This document shows, in pieces, positions 41,222-49,163 of a stretch of 50,666 nucleotides of DNA (the stretch's first letter is position 1; every line of letters starts with the position of its first letter). Source of the DNA: Streptomyces sp. MUM 203J (GTDB taxonomy: Bacteria; Actinomycetota; Actinomycetes; Streptomycetales; Streptomycetaceae); assembly GCF_022414595.1 (NCBI RefSeq), contig NZ_JADWYO010000044.1, positions 1 through 50,666 on the forward strand. The letters are read 5' to 3'. The notes beneath the pieces are model-generated. The model was given only the letters and a program-made list of their open reading frames with translations, made no database searches and was not told the DNA's origin. The position numbers and the translations under genes were made by a program.

Positions 41222-41712
41222 TGTGCCCCGCCATCCCCGGGACCGACGTCCCCGACCCCGTACGGGATCCCTGGCAGGAGCCGATGCGGCGCGCCCTGGC
41301 CGAGGCCGAGCGCGCCGCGCGGGGCGGGGACGTGCCGGTCGGGGCGGTCGTCCTGGCGTCGGACGGCGAACTCCTCGCGACCGGTCACAACGAGCGTGAG
41401 GCCATCGGCGACCCGACCGCGCACGCCGAGGTGCTGGCGCTGCGCCGTGCGGCCCGCCGGGTCGGGGAGTGGCGGCTGCCCGGGTGCACGCTCGTCGTGA
41501 CCCTGGAGCCGTGCGTGATGTGTGCGGGCGCGCTCGTGCAGGCCCGGGTCGACCGGCTGGTGTTCGGCGCGCTCGACGAGAAGGCGGGCGCGGTGGGCTC
41601 CCTCTGGGACCTTGTACGGGACCGGCGGCTCAACCACCGTCCGGAGGTGATCCAGGGCGTCCTGGCGGAGGACTGCGCGGAGCTGCTGACCCGCTTCTTC
41701 CGCGACCGCTGA
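41221..41712 (+). CDS. tadA: tRNA(adenine34) deaminase TadA
   Basis: A 163-residue zinc deaminase that converts A34 to inosine in tRNA-Arg(ACG). The catalytic motifs are HAE at 68-70 (zinc ligand His and proton-shuttle Glu) and PCVMC at 97-101 (two zinc-ligand cysteines). A GTG at 41221 overlaps the previous stop; a start further in is possible but this gives the usual length plus a short N-terminal extension. It is an essential function in most bacteria. Confidence 0.93.
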   Translation: MCPAIPGTDVPDPVRDPWQEPMRRALAEAERAARGGDVPVGAVVLASDGELLATGHNEREAIGDPTAHAEVLALRRAARRVGEWRLPGCTLVVTLEPCVMCAGALVQARVDRLVFGALDEKAGAVGSLWDLVRDRRLNHRPEVIQGVLAEDCAELLTRFFRDR

Positions 41713-41791
41713 CCGGTCCTGGCGCGGCCGACGACCGGGCGCGGCGATACCGATTTCGGAGTCGGGCCGCCTTTGGGCTAAGCTCTCTCCC

Positions 41792-41876
41792 GGTAGCGTG
41801 TCCGAGCGGCCGAAGGAGCTCGCCTCGAAAGCGAGTGTGGCGCAAGTCACCGAGGGTTCAAATCCCTCCGCTACCG
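41792..41876 (+). tRNA. tRNA-Ser(CGA)
   Basis: An 85-base tRNA. The acceptor stem pairs GGTAGCG (41792-41798) with CGCTACC (41869-41875), with discriminator G at 41876. The anticodon arm CTCGC-CTCGAAA-GCGAG places anticodon CGA at 41826-41828, reading UCG. The long variable arm between the anticodon and T arms is typical of tRNA-Ser, and the T loop is GGTTCAAATCC. CCA is not encoded. Confidence 0.97.
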
Positions 41877-41882
41877 CTGGTG

Positions 41883-41918
41883 ACGAAGGGCCCGGCTCAG
41901 CAGAGCCGGGCCCTTCGT
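41883..41918 (+). terminator. 16-bp perfect stem terminator after tRNA-Ser
   Basis: Bases 41883-41898 pair perfectly with 41903-41918 around AGCA, starting six bases after the tRNA. Confidence 0.9.
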
Positions 41919-43007
41919 GCTGCTCCGACTCAGTCGGCCGGTACGAGCGCACCGGCACCCCGTCGTCATCGCCGACGGAATCCCGGCGTGCGGCTTCCGC
42001 TTGGGCCCGTCAACCGGTCGGCCACGCCGACCACCGTGGAGACGCCGCCTGCGGAGCCTCCATACGGCCTGCGTCGCGTGGCGTCAGGCCCGGCCCGTCC
42101 CGCCCGGCCCCGGCCGGATCGGAGGCACGGCCGGGGCCAGCCGCCTGCCACTGCACCGCCGCAGTCAACTGCCTCCAGGACGTGCACGCCGTGCACAACC
42201 GCAAGGAATGGCCGGACGCCGGCCTGCCGACTCTCCGGCGCGGAACGCGTCGTGCAGACCCCGCCCACCCTCGGGTACGACGACGTCTCCGAGTTCGTCA
42301 ACGCCTACGGCGGCCTCTACGTCCTGCTCGGCGTCCAGGATCTGGAGTTCGCCCGCGACGGCGGCCTGCGGCCCACCCCCGGGGCCCGCGGTGCGGCTCA
42401 ACCACAACCCGCACTTCTATGTCGACGACGACACCCTGGCGACCGGCGTCCGCCTGCACACCCGCGTCGCCCTCGACCACCTCACCGGCAGACTGCGACC
42501 CGCCGGCTGATCAACCCGGTGGCCGGCCGGGGGGTGCGCCGTATCGGTCCGGAACGGCGCTGCCCCGCCGCCCCCGTACAGGTTCGGGCCGACAGCACCA
42601 CACGGTGGACCGGCGCGTCGGCCGGACCGGCAGAGAGGCGGCCGGGACGCGGACCCGAGGGCCCCTGCCCATGGCAGAGGCCCCGGGGTGAGGGCCCGGG
42701 GCTCCGCGTGATCGGACGGGGGAACGGCGACGACGGGGGGACGCTCGCCGCTCCCCCGATGAGAACCGGCCCTCATGCCCGCGCCGCGTGTCGGGGGAGA
42801 GCCCTGCGGCACGGACCCCGCAGTGGGGACCGGTCCGGGCTCCGGGATTTCCTGCCAGGTCCCTCGGCCCGGAACCATCCTGCTCCCGCCGGGTGTTCCC
42901 CGGACGCGGCAAAGGGCCCGGATCTCCAGGGCCTTGGTCCCGACATGCTCGGTTAGACTCACCCGACCGCCGAGGGATCACAGGTGAGAGACGGGGAGAC
43001 GGGGCCG
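41919..43007. other. About 1.1 kb with no intact gene; decayed coding remnants
   Basis: Between the tRNA terminator and the small membrane-protein gene no full-length frame has a start, ribosome-binding site and protein-like composition. One stretch (about 42262-42510) does look like frameshifted coding sequence. The remainder is G/C-rich with many short inverted GGGCCC-type segments. Position right after a tRNA gene would suit a long-gone integrated element, but no integrase or att repeat is recognisable. Confidence 0.5.
42262..42510 (+). pseudogene. Frameshifted remnant of an unknown protein gene
   Basis: In one frame TLGYDDVSEFVNAYGGLYVL continues as LGVQDLEFARDGGLR; in the next frame, after about 42375, VRLNHNPHFYVDDDTLATGV continues to a stop at 42510. 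Both halves look protein-like and would join smoothly if one base were added or lost in the run CCCCCGGGGCCC near 42380. No start codon or upstream domain is recognisable. It could be a decayed gene or a homopolymer sequencing error in a real small gene. Confidence 0.45.
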
Positions 43008-43172
43008 ATGGTGCAGGCGAAGAAGATCACCCTCTATGCCCTCACGGTCTTCGTGCTCTACACGATCATCCAGTCCCCCGAGCGCGCCGCCGACCTGGTG
43101 CAGATAGGCTTCGAGGGCGTTTCGAGCGCCGCTCAAGCCGTCGGTCAGTTCATGACCGCGCTGATCAACTAG
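43008..43172 (+). CDS. Small single-helix membrane protein, 54 residues
   Basis: MVQAKKITLYALTVFVLYTI followed by IQSPERAADLVQIGFEGVSS and AAQAVGQFMTALIN: one N-terminal membrane helix then an amphipathic segment. The ATG at 43008 has GGGGAGACGGGG upstream; a GTG at 42984 in frame would add eight residues. I believe it is conserved in Streptomyces next to the Dabb gene and sigF. Function unknown. Confidence 0.75.
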   Translation: MVQAKKITLYALTVFVLYTIIQSPERAADLVQIGFEGVSSAAQAVGQFMTALIN

Positions 43173-43205
43173 GACATCGGCCAGAACACCAGCTAGGAGC
43201 CTCTC

Positions 43206-43499
43206 GTGATTCGCCACCTGGTTCTCTTCAAGCTCAACGAGGGTGTACGGCGGGACGAGCCGCGCGTCGAGGCCGGCGCGAAGGCCTTCCAGGAGCTGGG
43301 CGCGCTCGTCCCGGAGCTGAGGTTCTGGGAGTGTGCGTGGAACATCACGGACCGTCCGATCGCCTATGACTTCGCCATCAACTCGGCGGTCGAGGACGCG
43401 GACGCGCTGAAGCGGTACATCGAGCACCCGGCGCACCAGGCCGCCGCCGGGCAGTGGCGCGAGTTCGCCACGTGGGTGATCGCGGACTACGAGTTCTGA
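43206..43499 (+). CDS. Dabb-family (stress-responsive alpha/beta barrel) protein
   Basis: A 97-residue protein of the Dabb family: IRHLVLFKLNEGVRRDEPRV at the start, and YIEHPAHQAAAGQWREFATW near the end, with the conserved histidine-containing HPAHQ. It forms small dimeric barrels related to the ABM fold; the function is undefined. GTG start at 43206 with AGGAG upstream, 33 bases after the small membrane-protein gene, so probably one operon. Confidence 0.85.
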   Translation: MIRHLVLFKLNEGVRRDEPRVEAGAKAFQELGALVPELRFWECAWNITDRPIAYDFAINSAVEDADALKRYIEHPAHQAAAGQWREFATWVIADYEF

Positions 43500-43522
43500 G
43501 CGCTGCCGCAGCCACCGGACCC

Positions 43523-43592
43523 CTGCCGTAGGGCAGCCGTACGGCTGCCCTACGGCAGAAGGGGCCCCGCACCGGACGGTGCGGGGCCCCTT
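43523..43592 (+). terminator. Tandem hairpins after the Dabb gene
   Basis: The first is a perfect 36-base palindrome (43523-43558, 18-base halves meeting at CCGT/ACGG with no spare loop). The second follows with no gap: 43559-43573 pairs with 43578-43592 around GGAC. Together they form a very strong double terminator before sigF. Confidence 0.85.
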
Positions 43593-43675
43593 CCTCTTCG
43601 CTCTCCGCGCACCCCAACACGGCGCTATCGGGTGCTTGCACACAGTGGACATGTCTTGTGATGCTATGACCGCTT

Positions 43676-43704
43676 TTGACGGATGAGTTGACCGAAGTTG
43701 ACCG
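43676..43704. promoter_or_regulatory. TTGAC repeats just upstream of sigF
   Basis: TTGAC occurs at 43676, 43688 and 43698; the last two belong to the longer repeat GTTGACCG (43687-43694 and 43697-43704), 10 bases apart, so on one face of the helix. It ends 12 bases before the sigF start codon. It may be a regulator site or simply the leader. Confidence 0.4.
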
Positions 43705-43716
43705 CGAAGGGGTGGC

Positions 43717-44574
43717 GTGATCGTGCCGGCCAGTACCACGCCTCAACAGGTACCGCCCCAGAACGAGTCCCACGAGAACGCCGAGCCCGCCCCGCCCGAC
43801 CTGCGCCCACGGCGCGCGGCGGACACCCGGGCGCTCACCCAGGTGCTCTTCGCGGAGCTGAAGAAGCTCGAACGCGGCACCCGGGAGCACGCCCGGGTCC
43901 GCGCCTCGCTCATCGAGGCGAACCTCCCCCTGGTCCGCTACGCGGCGGCGCGCTTCCGCTCCCGCAACGAGCCGATGGAGGACGTGATCCAGGTCGGCAC
44001 GATCGGCCTGATCAACGCCATCGACCGGTTCGACCCGGACCGGGGCGTGCAGTTCCCCACCTTCGCGATGCCGACCGTCGTCGGGGAGATCAAGCGCTAC
44101 TTCCGCGACAACGTCCGCACCGTGCACGTACCGCGCCGCCTCCACGAGCTGTGGGTCCAGGTGAACGGCGCCTCCGAGGACCTCACGACCCTGCACGGCC
44201 GGACCCCCACGACAGCCGAGATCGCGGAGCGGCTGAAGATCTCCGAGGAGGAGGTCCTCTCCTGCATCGAGGCGGGCCGCTCGTACCACGCGACCTCCCT
44301 GGAGGCCGCGCAGGAGGGCGACGGGATGCCCGGCCTGCTCGACCGGCTCGGCTACGAGGACCCGGCGCTCGCCGGGGTCGAACACCGCGATCTCGTACGG
44401 CATCTGCTCGTCCAGCTGCCCGAGCGAGAGCAGCGGATCCTGATGCTCCGCTACTACAACAACCTGACACAGTCCCAGATCAGCCAGGAACTGGGCGTCT
44501 CGCAGATGCATGTGTCAAGGCTTCTGGCGCGGAGCTTCGCCCGATTGAGATCCGCAAACAAGATCGAGGCGTAA
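43717..44574 (+). CDS. sigF: SigB-family RNA polymerase sigma factor, SigF-type
   Basis: A 285-residue sigma factor of the SigB/SigF/SigG family. Region 2 is clear (LPLVRYAAARFRSRNEPMED then VIQVGTIGLINAIDRFD and FPTFAMPTVVGEIKRYFRD, about 68-132), region 3 spans about 140-195, and region 4 (about 225-280) ends in QSQISQELGVSQMHVSRLLARS with the DNA-binding helix. The GTG at 43717 follows AAGGGG; a GTG two codons on is the alternative. From memory, the neighbourhood order matches S. coelicolor sigF (SCO4035), required late in spore maturation, so I assign it as sigF by context. An anti-sigma partner is not in the window. Confidence 0.85.
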   Translation: MIVPASTTPQQVPPQNESHENAEPAPPDLRPRRAADTRALTQVLFAELKKLERGTREHARVRASLIEANLPLVRYAAARFRSRNEPMEDVIQVGTIGLINAIDRFDPDRGVQFPTFAMPTVVGEIKRYFRDNVRTVHVPRRLHELWVQVNGASEDLTTLHGRTPTTAEIAERLKISEEEVLSCIEAGRSYHATSLEAAQEGDGMPGLLDRLGYEDPALAGVEHRDLVRHLLVQLPEREQRILMLRYYNNLTQSQISQELGVSQMHVSRLLARSFARLRSANKIEA

Positions 44575-44809
44575 CCGGATCGGGTAGACCCGTTTGGACC
44601 CATAATCAGCCGTTCCAAAAGCCGCACAGCCCTTGTTTCCTGCACATACTCCCCCTCAAGATGTCGACAAGTCACTACAGCGTGTTGCCGACATGTGACA
44701 TTCTGCTGGAACCGCGTTTGCCGCAGTCTCGGCGCCGGTATTCAGGTGGAGGCTGCGTTCCTCCGATGGTCGCGGCTCCCGCGACCGTCCGCGACCTCAA
44801 GGGGGTGGC

Positions 44810-45790
44810 ATGTCCGCAGAACAGGGCAGCTCGAAGGTGCTCACGCTCGTTCATGACGACCAGGGCGCCCAGGGCGACCTCGCCGCCACGCTTCCCGCCC
44901 CGGCGGGAGCCGTGGGCACCGCGGCCCCGGCGGCCCTGGACACGGCTGACGCCGCGCCAGCGAATGCCGCTCCCAAGGGAGTTGCGGCGACGGCTCCCGC
45001 ATCCCCGGCCGAGGCCCTCGACACACGCACGCTCTCTCGCTCCCTTTTCCTCCGGCTCCGCACGCTCGACGCCGCCGGAGTGGCCGCGGACAGCCCGGAG
45101 CGCACGTATGTGCGCGACACGCTGATCGAACTCAACCTGCCGCTGGTGCGGTACGCGGCGGCGCGCTTCCGCTCCCGCAACGAGCCGATGGAGGACATCG
45201 TCCAGGTCGGCACGATCGGCCTGATCAAGGCGATCGACCGTTTCGACTGCGAACGGGGCGTGGAGTTCCCGACGTTCGCGATGCCGACGGTGGTCGGGGA
45301 GATCAAGCGCTTCTTCCGCGACACCTCGTGGTCGGTGCGCGTGCCGCGCCGGCTCCAGGAGCTGAGGCTGGCGCTCACCAAGGCCAGCGACGAACTGGCG
45401 CAGAAGCTGGACCGCTCCCCGACCGTGCCCGAACTCGCCTCCGCGCTCGGGGTGTCGGAGGAGGACGTGGTCGACGGCCTCGCGGTCGGCAACGCGTACA
45501 CCGCCTCGTCCCTCGACTCCCCGTCCCCGGAGGACGACGGCGGCGAGGGCTCGCTCGCGGACCGCCTCGGCTACGAGGACAGCGCGCTCGAAGGCGTCGA
45601 GTACCGCGAGTCGTTGAAGCCGCTGCTGGCCAAACTCCCGGCCCGGGAGCGGCAGATCATCATGCTGCGGTTCTTCGCGAACATGACGCAGTCCCAGATC
45701 GGGGAGGAGGTCGGCATCTCGCAGATGCACGTCTCCCGCCTGCTGACCCGCACGCTGTCGCAGCTGCGGGAGGGGCTGATCGCGGACTGA
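44810..45790 (+). CDS. sigN: SigB-family RNA polymerase sigma factor, SigN-type
   Basis: A 326-residue paralogue of the preceding sigma factor with the same region 2 and region 4 signatures (region 2 at about 105-170; region 4 with QSQIGEEVGISQMHVSRLLTRT) and a long Ala/Pro-rich N-terminal extension of about 65 residues. The ATG at 44810 follows GGGGGTGG. Position directly after sigF matches S. coelicolor sigN (SCO4034), involved in nutrient sensing and aerial development; this is assignment by context. The 235-base gap between the two genes holds its own promoter, less G/C-rich than the surroundings. Confidence 0.83.
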   Translation: MSAEQGSSKVLTLVHDDQGAQGDLAATLPAPAGAVGTAAPAALDTADAAPANAAPKGVAATAPASPAEALDTRTLSRSLFLRLRTLDAAGVAADSPERTYVRDTLIELNLPLVRYAAARFRSRNEPMEDIVQVGTIGLIKAIDRFDCERGVEFPTFAMPTVVGEIKRFFRDTSWSVRVPRRLQELRLALTKASDELAQKLDRSPTVPELASALGVSEEDVVDGLAVGNAYTASSLDSPSPEDDGGEGSLADRLGYEDSALEGVEYRESLKPLLAKLPARERQIIMLRFFANMTQSQIGEEVGISQMHVSRLLTRTLSQLREGLIAD

Positions 45791-45809
45791 CGGACCTCAC
45801 GTCGGCATG

Positions 45810-45850
45810 CGGCCGCGGCCGGACCGCCACCGACGGTCCGGCCGCGGCCG
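45810..45850. terminator. 17-bp perfect stem between convergent genes
   Basis: Bases 45810-45826 pair perfectly with 45834-45850 around a seven-base loop, 20 bases after the sigN stop and 57 bases from the end of the convergent small gene. Confidence 0.8.
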
Positions 45851-45906
45851 TATGCCGCCCCAACCGGCCGATCAGCCGGGCCGGTTGGTCCGGAGAGCTC
45901 CGACGG

Positions 45907-46128
45907 TCAGGAAAGCGCCAGCCAGGCGACCGCGGCGACGACCGCGATGGCCGCCACGACGCCGACGATGAGCCCGACCCGGGGCCCCGACGAGTAGGTG
46001 GTGGCCGCCTCCTGCTGTCGCTGCGGGGTGCCTTCGTCCACGAACGCGCGGAACATCTGGGTCGAGCCCGCGGGGTCGTAGCTGCCGTTGCCCTCGGGGC
46101 CCTGGGGGGCGGTGGGGTTGTGTGCCAT
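45907..46128 (-). CDS. Small single-helix membrane protein, 73 residues
   Basis: MAHNPTAPQGPEGNGSYDPA starts a polar, proline/glycine-rich cytoplasmic part; residues about 51-71 form a membrane helix (VGLIVGVVAAIAVVAAVAWL). ATG at 46128 with only a weak ribosome-binding site. The composition is typical of conserved small Streptomyces membrane proteins. Function unknown; it is divergent to the MarR gene. Confidence 0.7.
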   Translation of the reverse strand: MAHNPTAPQGPEGNGSYDPAGSTQMFRAFVDEGTPQRQQEAATTYSSGPRVGLIVGVVAAIAVVAAVAWLALS

Positions 46129-46224
46129 GGGGCAGGACACTAGCGAATCCGCCCCCTCCGCCCCACCCCGGGACGCCTTTGCCGACCCTTGGCCGAGGCT
46201 TTGACCGCCCATCCGTCATTTCAT

Positions 46225-46275
46225 TTGCCTGCAGCAACCATCCTCCCTTACGCTCTTATGGTTGCCCTAAGCAAC
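46225..46275. promoter_or_regulatory. Two MarR-type operators (TTGC-N5-GCAA)
   Basis: TTGCctgcaGCAA (46225-46237) and GTTGCcctaaGCAAC (46261-46275) share the same half-site and five-base spacer, with centres 37 bases apart. They lie just upstream of the MarR gene, the place expected for autorepression. Confidence 0.65.
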
Positions 46276-46316
46276 AAAATGCCCGGAGGAGTCCGAGGAG
46301 CACGAGGAGTACACCG

Positions 46317-46865
46317 ATGCCCGCCCGAAGCCCGTACGAGGAGCTGGCTCGCCAGCTCAGCGCAGTCGGCGCCGTCAAGCGGGGCCTCACCCGGATCCTC
46401 CCGCCCGAGTGCCCGGCCGGTTCGGCGGCCGTACTGGCGCTGCTGGACCGGTACGGCGAGATGCGGATGAGCCGCCTCGCGGAGCTGCTCGGCATCGACA
46501 TGTCGGTGACCAGCCGCCATGTGGCCCAGGTCGTGGACCGGGGCTGGGTCGAGCGCTCCCCTGATCCGTACGACGGCCGCTCCCGCATCCTGCGGCTGAC
46601 GGCGGCGGGCCGGGAGCTGCTGGACGCGCTGGGGCGCCGGGCGGCGGACCTGTTCGCGGAGCGCCTCGCGGACTGGGCGGACGAGGACCTAGGCCGTCTG
46701 ATCTCGCTGCTCACCCGGCTGCGGGCGGACTTCGGGGACTGCCGGGCGACGGCGCGGCTTCAGGAGTCGGCGCGGGTGGGGCCCGCGGGCCCCGTACAGA
46801 CGGCGCGGGAGCCGACCACGCCCCTGACGGCACCGGAGGAGCCGGCCCGCCGGGCGACGGGCTAG
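46317..46865 (+). CDS. MarR-family transcriptional regulator
   Basis: A 182-residue winged-helix regulator. MSRLAELLGIDMSVTSRHVAQ is the recognition region (about 45-65) and RSPDPYDGRSRILRLT the wing. It has an Ala/Pro-rich C-terminal tail of about 40 residues not present in standard MarR proteins. The ATG is at 46317, with GAGGAG sequences upstream. The adjacent MFS exporter on the same strand, 64 bases downstream, is its probable target; ligand binding should release it from the TTGC-N5-GCAA operators. Confidence 0.9.
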   Translation: MPARSPYEELARQLSAVGAVKRGLTRILPPECPAGSAAVLALLDRYGEMRMSRLAELLGIDMSVTSRHVAQVVDRGWVERSPDPYDGRSRILRLTAAGRELLDALGRRAADLFAERLADWADEDLGRLISLLTRLRADFGDCRATARLQESARVGPAGPVQTAREPTTPLTAPEEPARRATG

Positions 46866-46929
46866 GCGCGCCGCCCACCGCATCACACCGCCACCCGCAC
46901 ACCTCACCCCCACCGGATGCAGAGGAAGC

Positions 46930-48507
46930 ATGTCCACACCGACCACCGACACCGCCGTGCGACGCGGCCACGCCGAGGAGGGCGCGGCCGACGGCGCACC
47001 GATGACGCACCGGCAGATCATGGAGGCGCTGTCCGGCCTGCTGCTCGGCATGTTCGTCGCGATCCTGTCGTCGACGATCGTCTCCAACGCGCTGCCGCAG
47101 ATCATCTCGGACCTCGGCGGCGGCCAGAGCGCGTACACCTGGGTGGTGACGGCCTCGCTGCTGGCGATGACGGCGACCACCCCGCTGTGGGGCAAACTGG
47201 CCGACCTGTTCTCGAAGAAGCTGCTGGTGCAGCTGGCGCTGGTGATCTATGTGGCGGGCTCGGTCGTGGCCGGGCTGTCGCAGAGCGCGGGCATGCTGAT
47301 CGCCTGCCGGGTGGTGCAGGGCATCGGCGTGGGTGGCCTGTCGGCGCTGGCCCAGATCGTGATGGCGGCGATGATCGCGCCGCGCGAGCGCGGCCGGTAC
47401 AGCGGCTACCTGGGCGCGACGTTCGCCGTGGCGACCGTGGGCGGGCCGCTGCTGGGCGGGGTCATCACGGACACCGACTGGCTCGGCTGGCGCTGGTGCT
47501 TCTATGTGGGCGTCCCCTTCGCGGTACTGGCGCTGCTGGTGCTCCAGCGGACACTGCGGCTGCCGGTGGTACGGCGTGAGGCCCGGGTCGACTGGACCGG
47601 CGCGGCGCTCATCAGCGCGGCGGTGTCTCTGCTGCTGGTCTGGGTGACGTTCGCGGGGGACAAGTACGCGTGGCTGTCATGGCAGACGTACACGATGGTG
47701 GCGGGCTCGCTGCTGCTCGGCGCGGCGTTCGTGCGGGTGGAGGCGCGGGCGGCGGACCCGGTCATCCCGCTGCGGCTGTTCCGCAACCGTACGATCACGC
47801 TGGCGTCGCTGGCCTCGCTGTTCGTGGGAGTGGCGATGTTCGCGGGAACGGTGTTCTTCAGCCAGTACTTCCAGCTCGCGCGGAACGAGTCGCCCACCAT
47901 GTCGGGTGTGCTGACCATCCCCATGATCGGCGGCCTGTTCGTGTCGTCGACGGTGTCGGGCCTGGTCATCACGCGGACGGGGCGCTGGAAGGCATGGCTG
48001 GTGGCCGGCGGTGTGCTGGTCTCGGCGGGGCTGGGGCTGCTGGGGTCGATCCGGTACGACACGGAGTACTGGCACGTGGCGGTGTTCATGGCGCTGCTGG
48101 GGCTGGGGCTCGGCATGATGATGCAGAACCTGGTGCTGTGCACCCAGAACCAGGTGGCGCCGGAGGATCTGGGCTCGGCGTCGTCGGTGGTGACGTTCTT
48201 CCGGTCGCTGGGCGGCGCGGTGGGGGTGTCGGCGCTGGGGGCCCTGATGGGCCACAGGGTCGCGGACCACGTACGGGACGGGCTGGCGGCGCTGGGCCCC
48301 GAGGGCGCCGCACTGGGCCACGGCGGCACGGCGGGCGGCGGCATCCCGGACCTGGACGCCCTGCCGGTGCCGGTCCGGACGGTCGTGGAGGCCGCGTACG
48401 GCCACGGGGTGGCCGACGTCTTCCTCTACTCGGCGCCGTTCGCGGTGCTGGCGCTGGTGGTGACGCTGTTCATCCGCGAGGTGCCGCTGAAGGGCGCGGA
48501 GAGGTAG
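46930..48507 (+). CDS. Multidrug MFS exporter, DHA2 (14-helix) type
   Basis: A 525-residue membrane transporter of the EmrB/QacA subfamily (DHA2), expected to export drugs with proton antiport. WVVTASLLAMTATTPLWGKLADLFSKK carries motif A (GKLADLFSKK, about residues 92-101), RVVQGIGVGGLSA is motif B and the segment LGATFAVATVGGPLLGGVI is motif C of antiporters. About 14 hydrophobic helices are present. The start is ATG 46930 after GAGGAAG. It is paired with the upstream MarR gene. Its 3' end overlaps the convergent HAD gene by 38 bases. Confidence 0.93.
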   Translation: MSTPTTDTAVRRGHAEEGAADGAPMTHRQIMEALSGLLLGMFVAILSSTIVSNALPQIISDLGGGQSAYTWVVTASLLAMTATTPLWGKLADLFSKKLLVQLALVIYVAGSVVAGLSQSAGMLIACRVVQGIGVGGLSALAQIVMAAMIAPRERGRYSGYLGATFAVATVGGPLLGGVITDTDWLGWRWCFYVGVPFAVLALLVLQRTLRLPVVRREARVDWTGAALISAAVSLLLVWVTFAGDKYAWLSWQTYTMVAGSLLLGAAFVRVEARAADPVIPLRLFRNRTITLASLASLFVGVAMFAGTVFFSQYFQLARNESPTMSGVLTIPMIGGLFVSSTVSGLVITRTGRWKAWLVAGGVLVSAGLGLLGSIRYDTEYWHVAVFMALLGLGLGMMMQNLVLCTQNQVAPEDLGSASSVVTFFRSLGGAVGVSALGALMGHRVADHVRDGLAALGPEGAALGHGGTAGGGIPDLDALPVPVRTVVEAAYGHGVADVFLYSAPFAVLALVVTLFIREVPLKGAER

Positions 48508-49156
48508 CCGCGGCGAGGGCCAGGATGTGCGGGGCCGCCTCGCGGAGCGTGGCGAAGTGCCGGTGGGCGCCCTCGACCGGGGCCGCGGTGTTGACGTTCC
48601 AGACCGTCATTCCGGCCCGCAGACCGGACTCGACGCCGGTGGGGGCGTCCTCGACGACGAGGCAGTCCGCCGGCGCGGCGCCCAGCAGTTCGGCGGCCCG
48701 CAGGTACGGGACAGGGGAGGGCTTGCCCTCCCCTACCGCTGCCGCGTCCACGACCACGGGGGGCAGCGGCAGGCCCGTACGGGCGAAGCGGCCACGGACA
48801 CGGTGCTCGTAGTTCGACGTCACGAGGGCCCAGGAGCCCGGCGGGAGGGCACGGAGCAGCTCCGCGGCTCCGTCATAGGACGTGTACGTCCCGGAGCGCA
48901 CGTCCTCGTCCTCCAGGGCGTGCAGGGCGGCGAGGCACGCCTCCGGGTCGCGGTCCGGCGCGACCCGCGCGAAGGTCTCCCTCGGGCGGGTCCGCAGGGC
49001 GACCCGGTGCACCTCGTCGCCGTCCAGGCCGTACCGCTCCGCCCAGGTACGCCACACCCGGCGCTGGTTGCTCAGCGCGTCGATCAGCGTGCCGTCGACG
49101 TCGAAGAGGACAGGCCGTGTGCGGGGGATTCGGGGACGGAAGGTTTCCTCGGTCAC
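48470..49156 (-). CDS. HAD-family hydrolase (phosphatase)
   Basis: A 228-residue HAD-IA phosphatase. Motif I is DVDGTLID (about 19-26), motif II falls at VTSNYEHR (near 112), motif III lysine in GEGKPSP (near 144) and motif IV VVEDAPTGVESGLRAG (about 167-182). An alpha-helical cap follows motif I. It resembles sugar-phosphate phosphatases, but the substrate cannot be told. GTG start at 49156. It lies seven bases downstream of the unknown gene at 49164 and is probably in the same transcript. Confidence 0.9.
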   Translation of the reverse strand: MTEETFRPRIPRTRPVLFDVDGTLIDALSNQRRVWRTWAERYGLDGDEVHRVALRTRPRETFARVAPDRDPEACLAALHALEDEDVRSGTYTSYDGAAELLRALPPGSWALVTSNYEHRVRGRFARTGLPLPPVVVDAAAVGEGKPSPVPYLRAAELLGAAPADCLVVEDAPTGVESGLRAGMTVWNVNTAAPVEGAHRHFATLREAAPHILALAAATSPRPSAAPRG

Positions 49157-49163
49157 GCCCTGA

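Noticed and set aside
41877..43007. Integrase or attachment-site repeat after tRNA-Ser.
   Set aside because: No recombinase motif and no copy of the tRNA 3' end could be found in the following bases.
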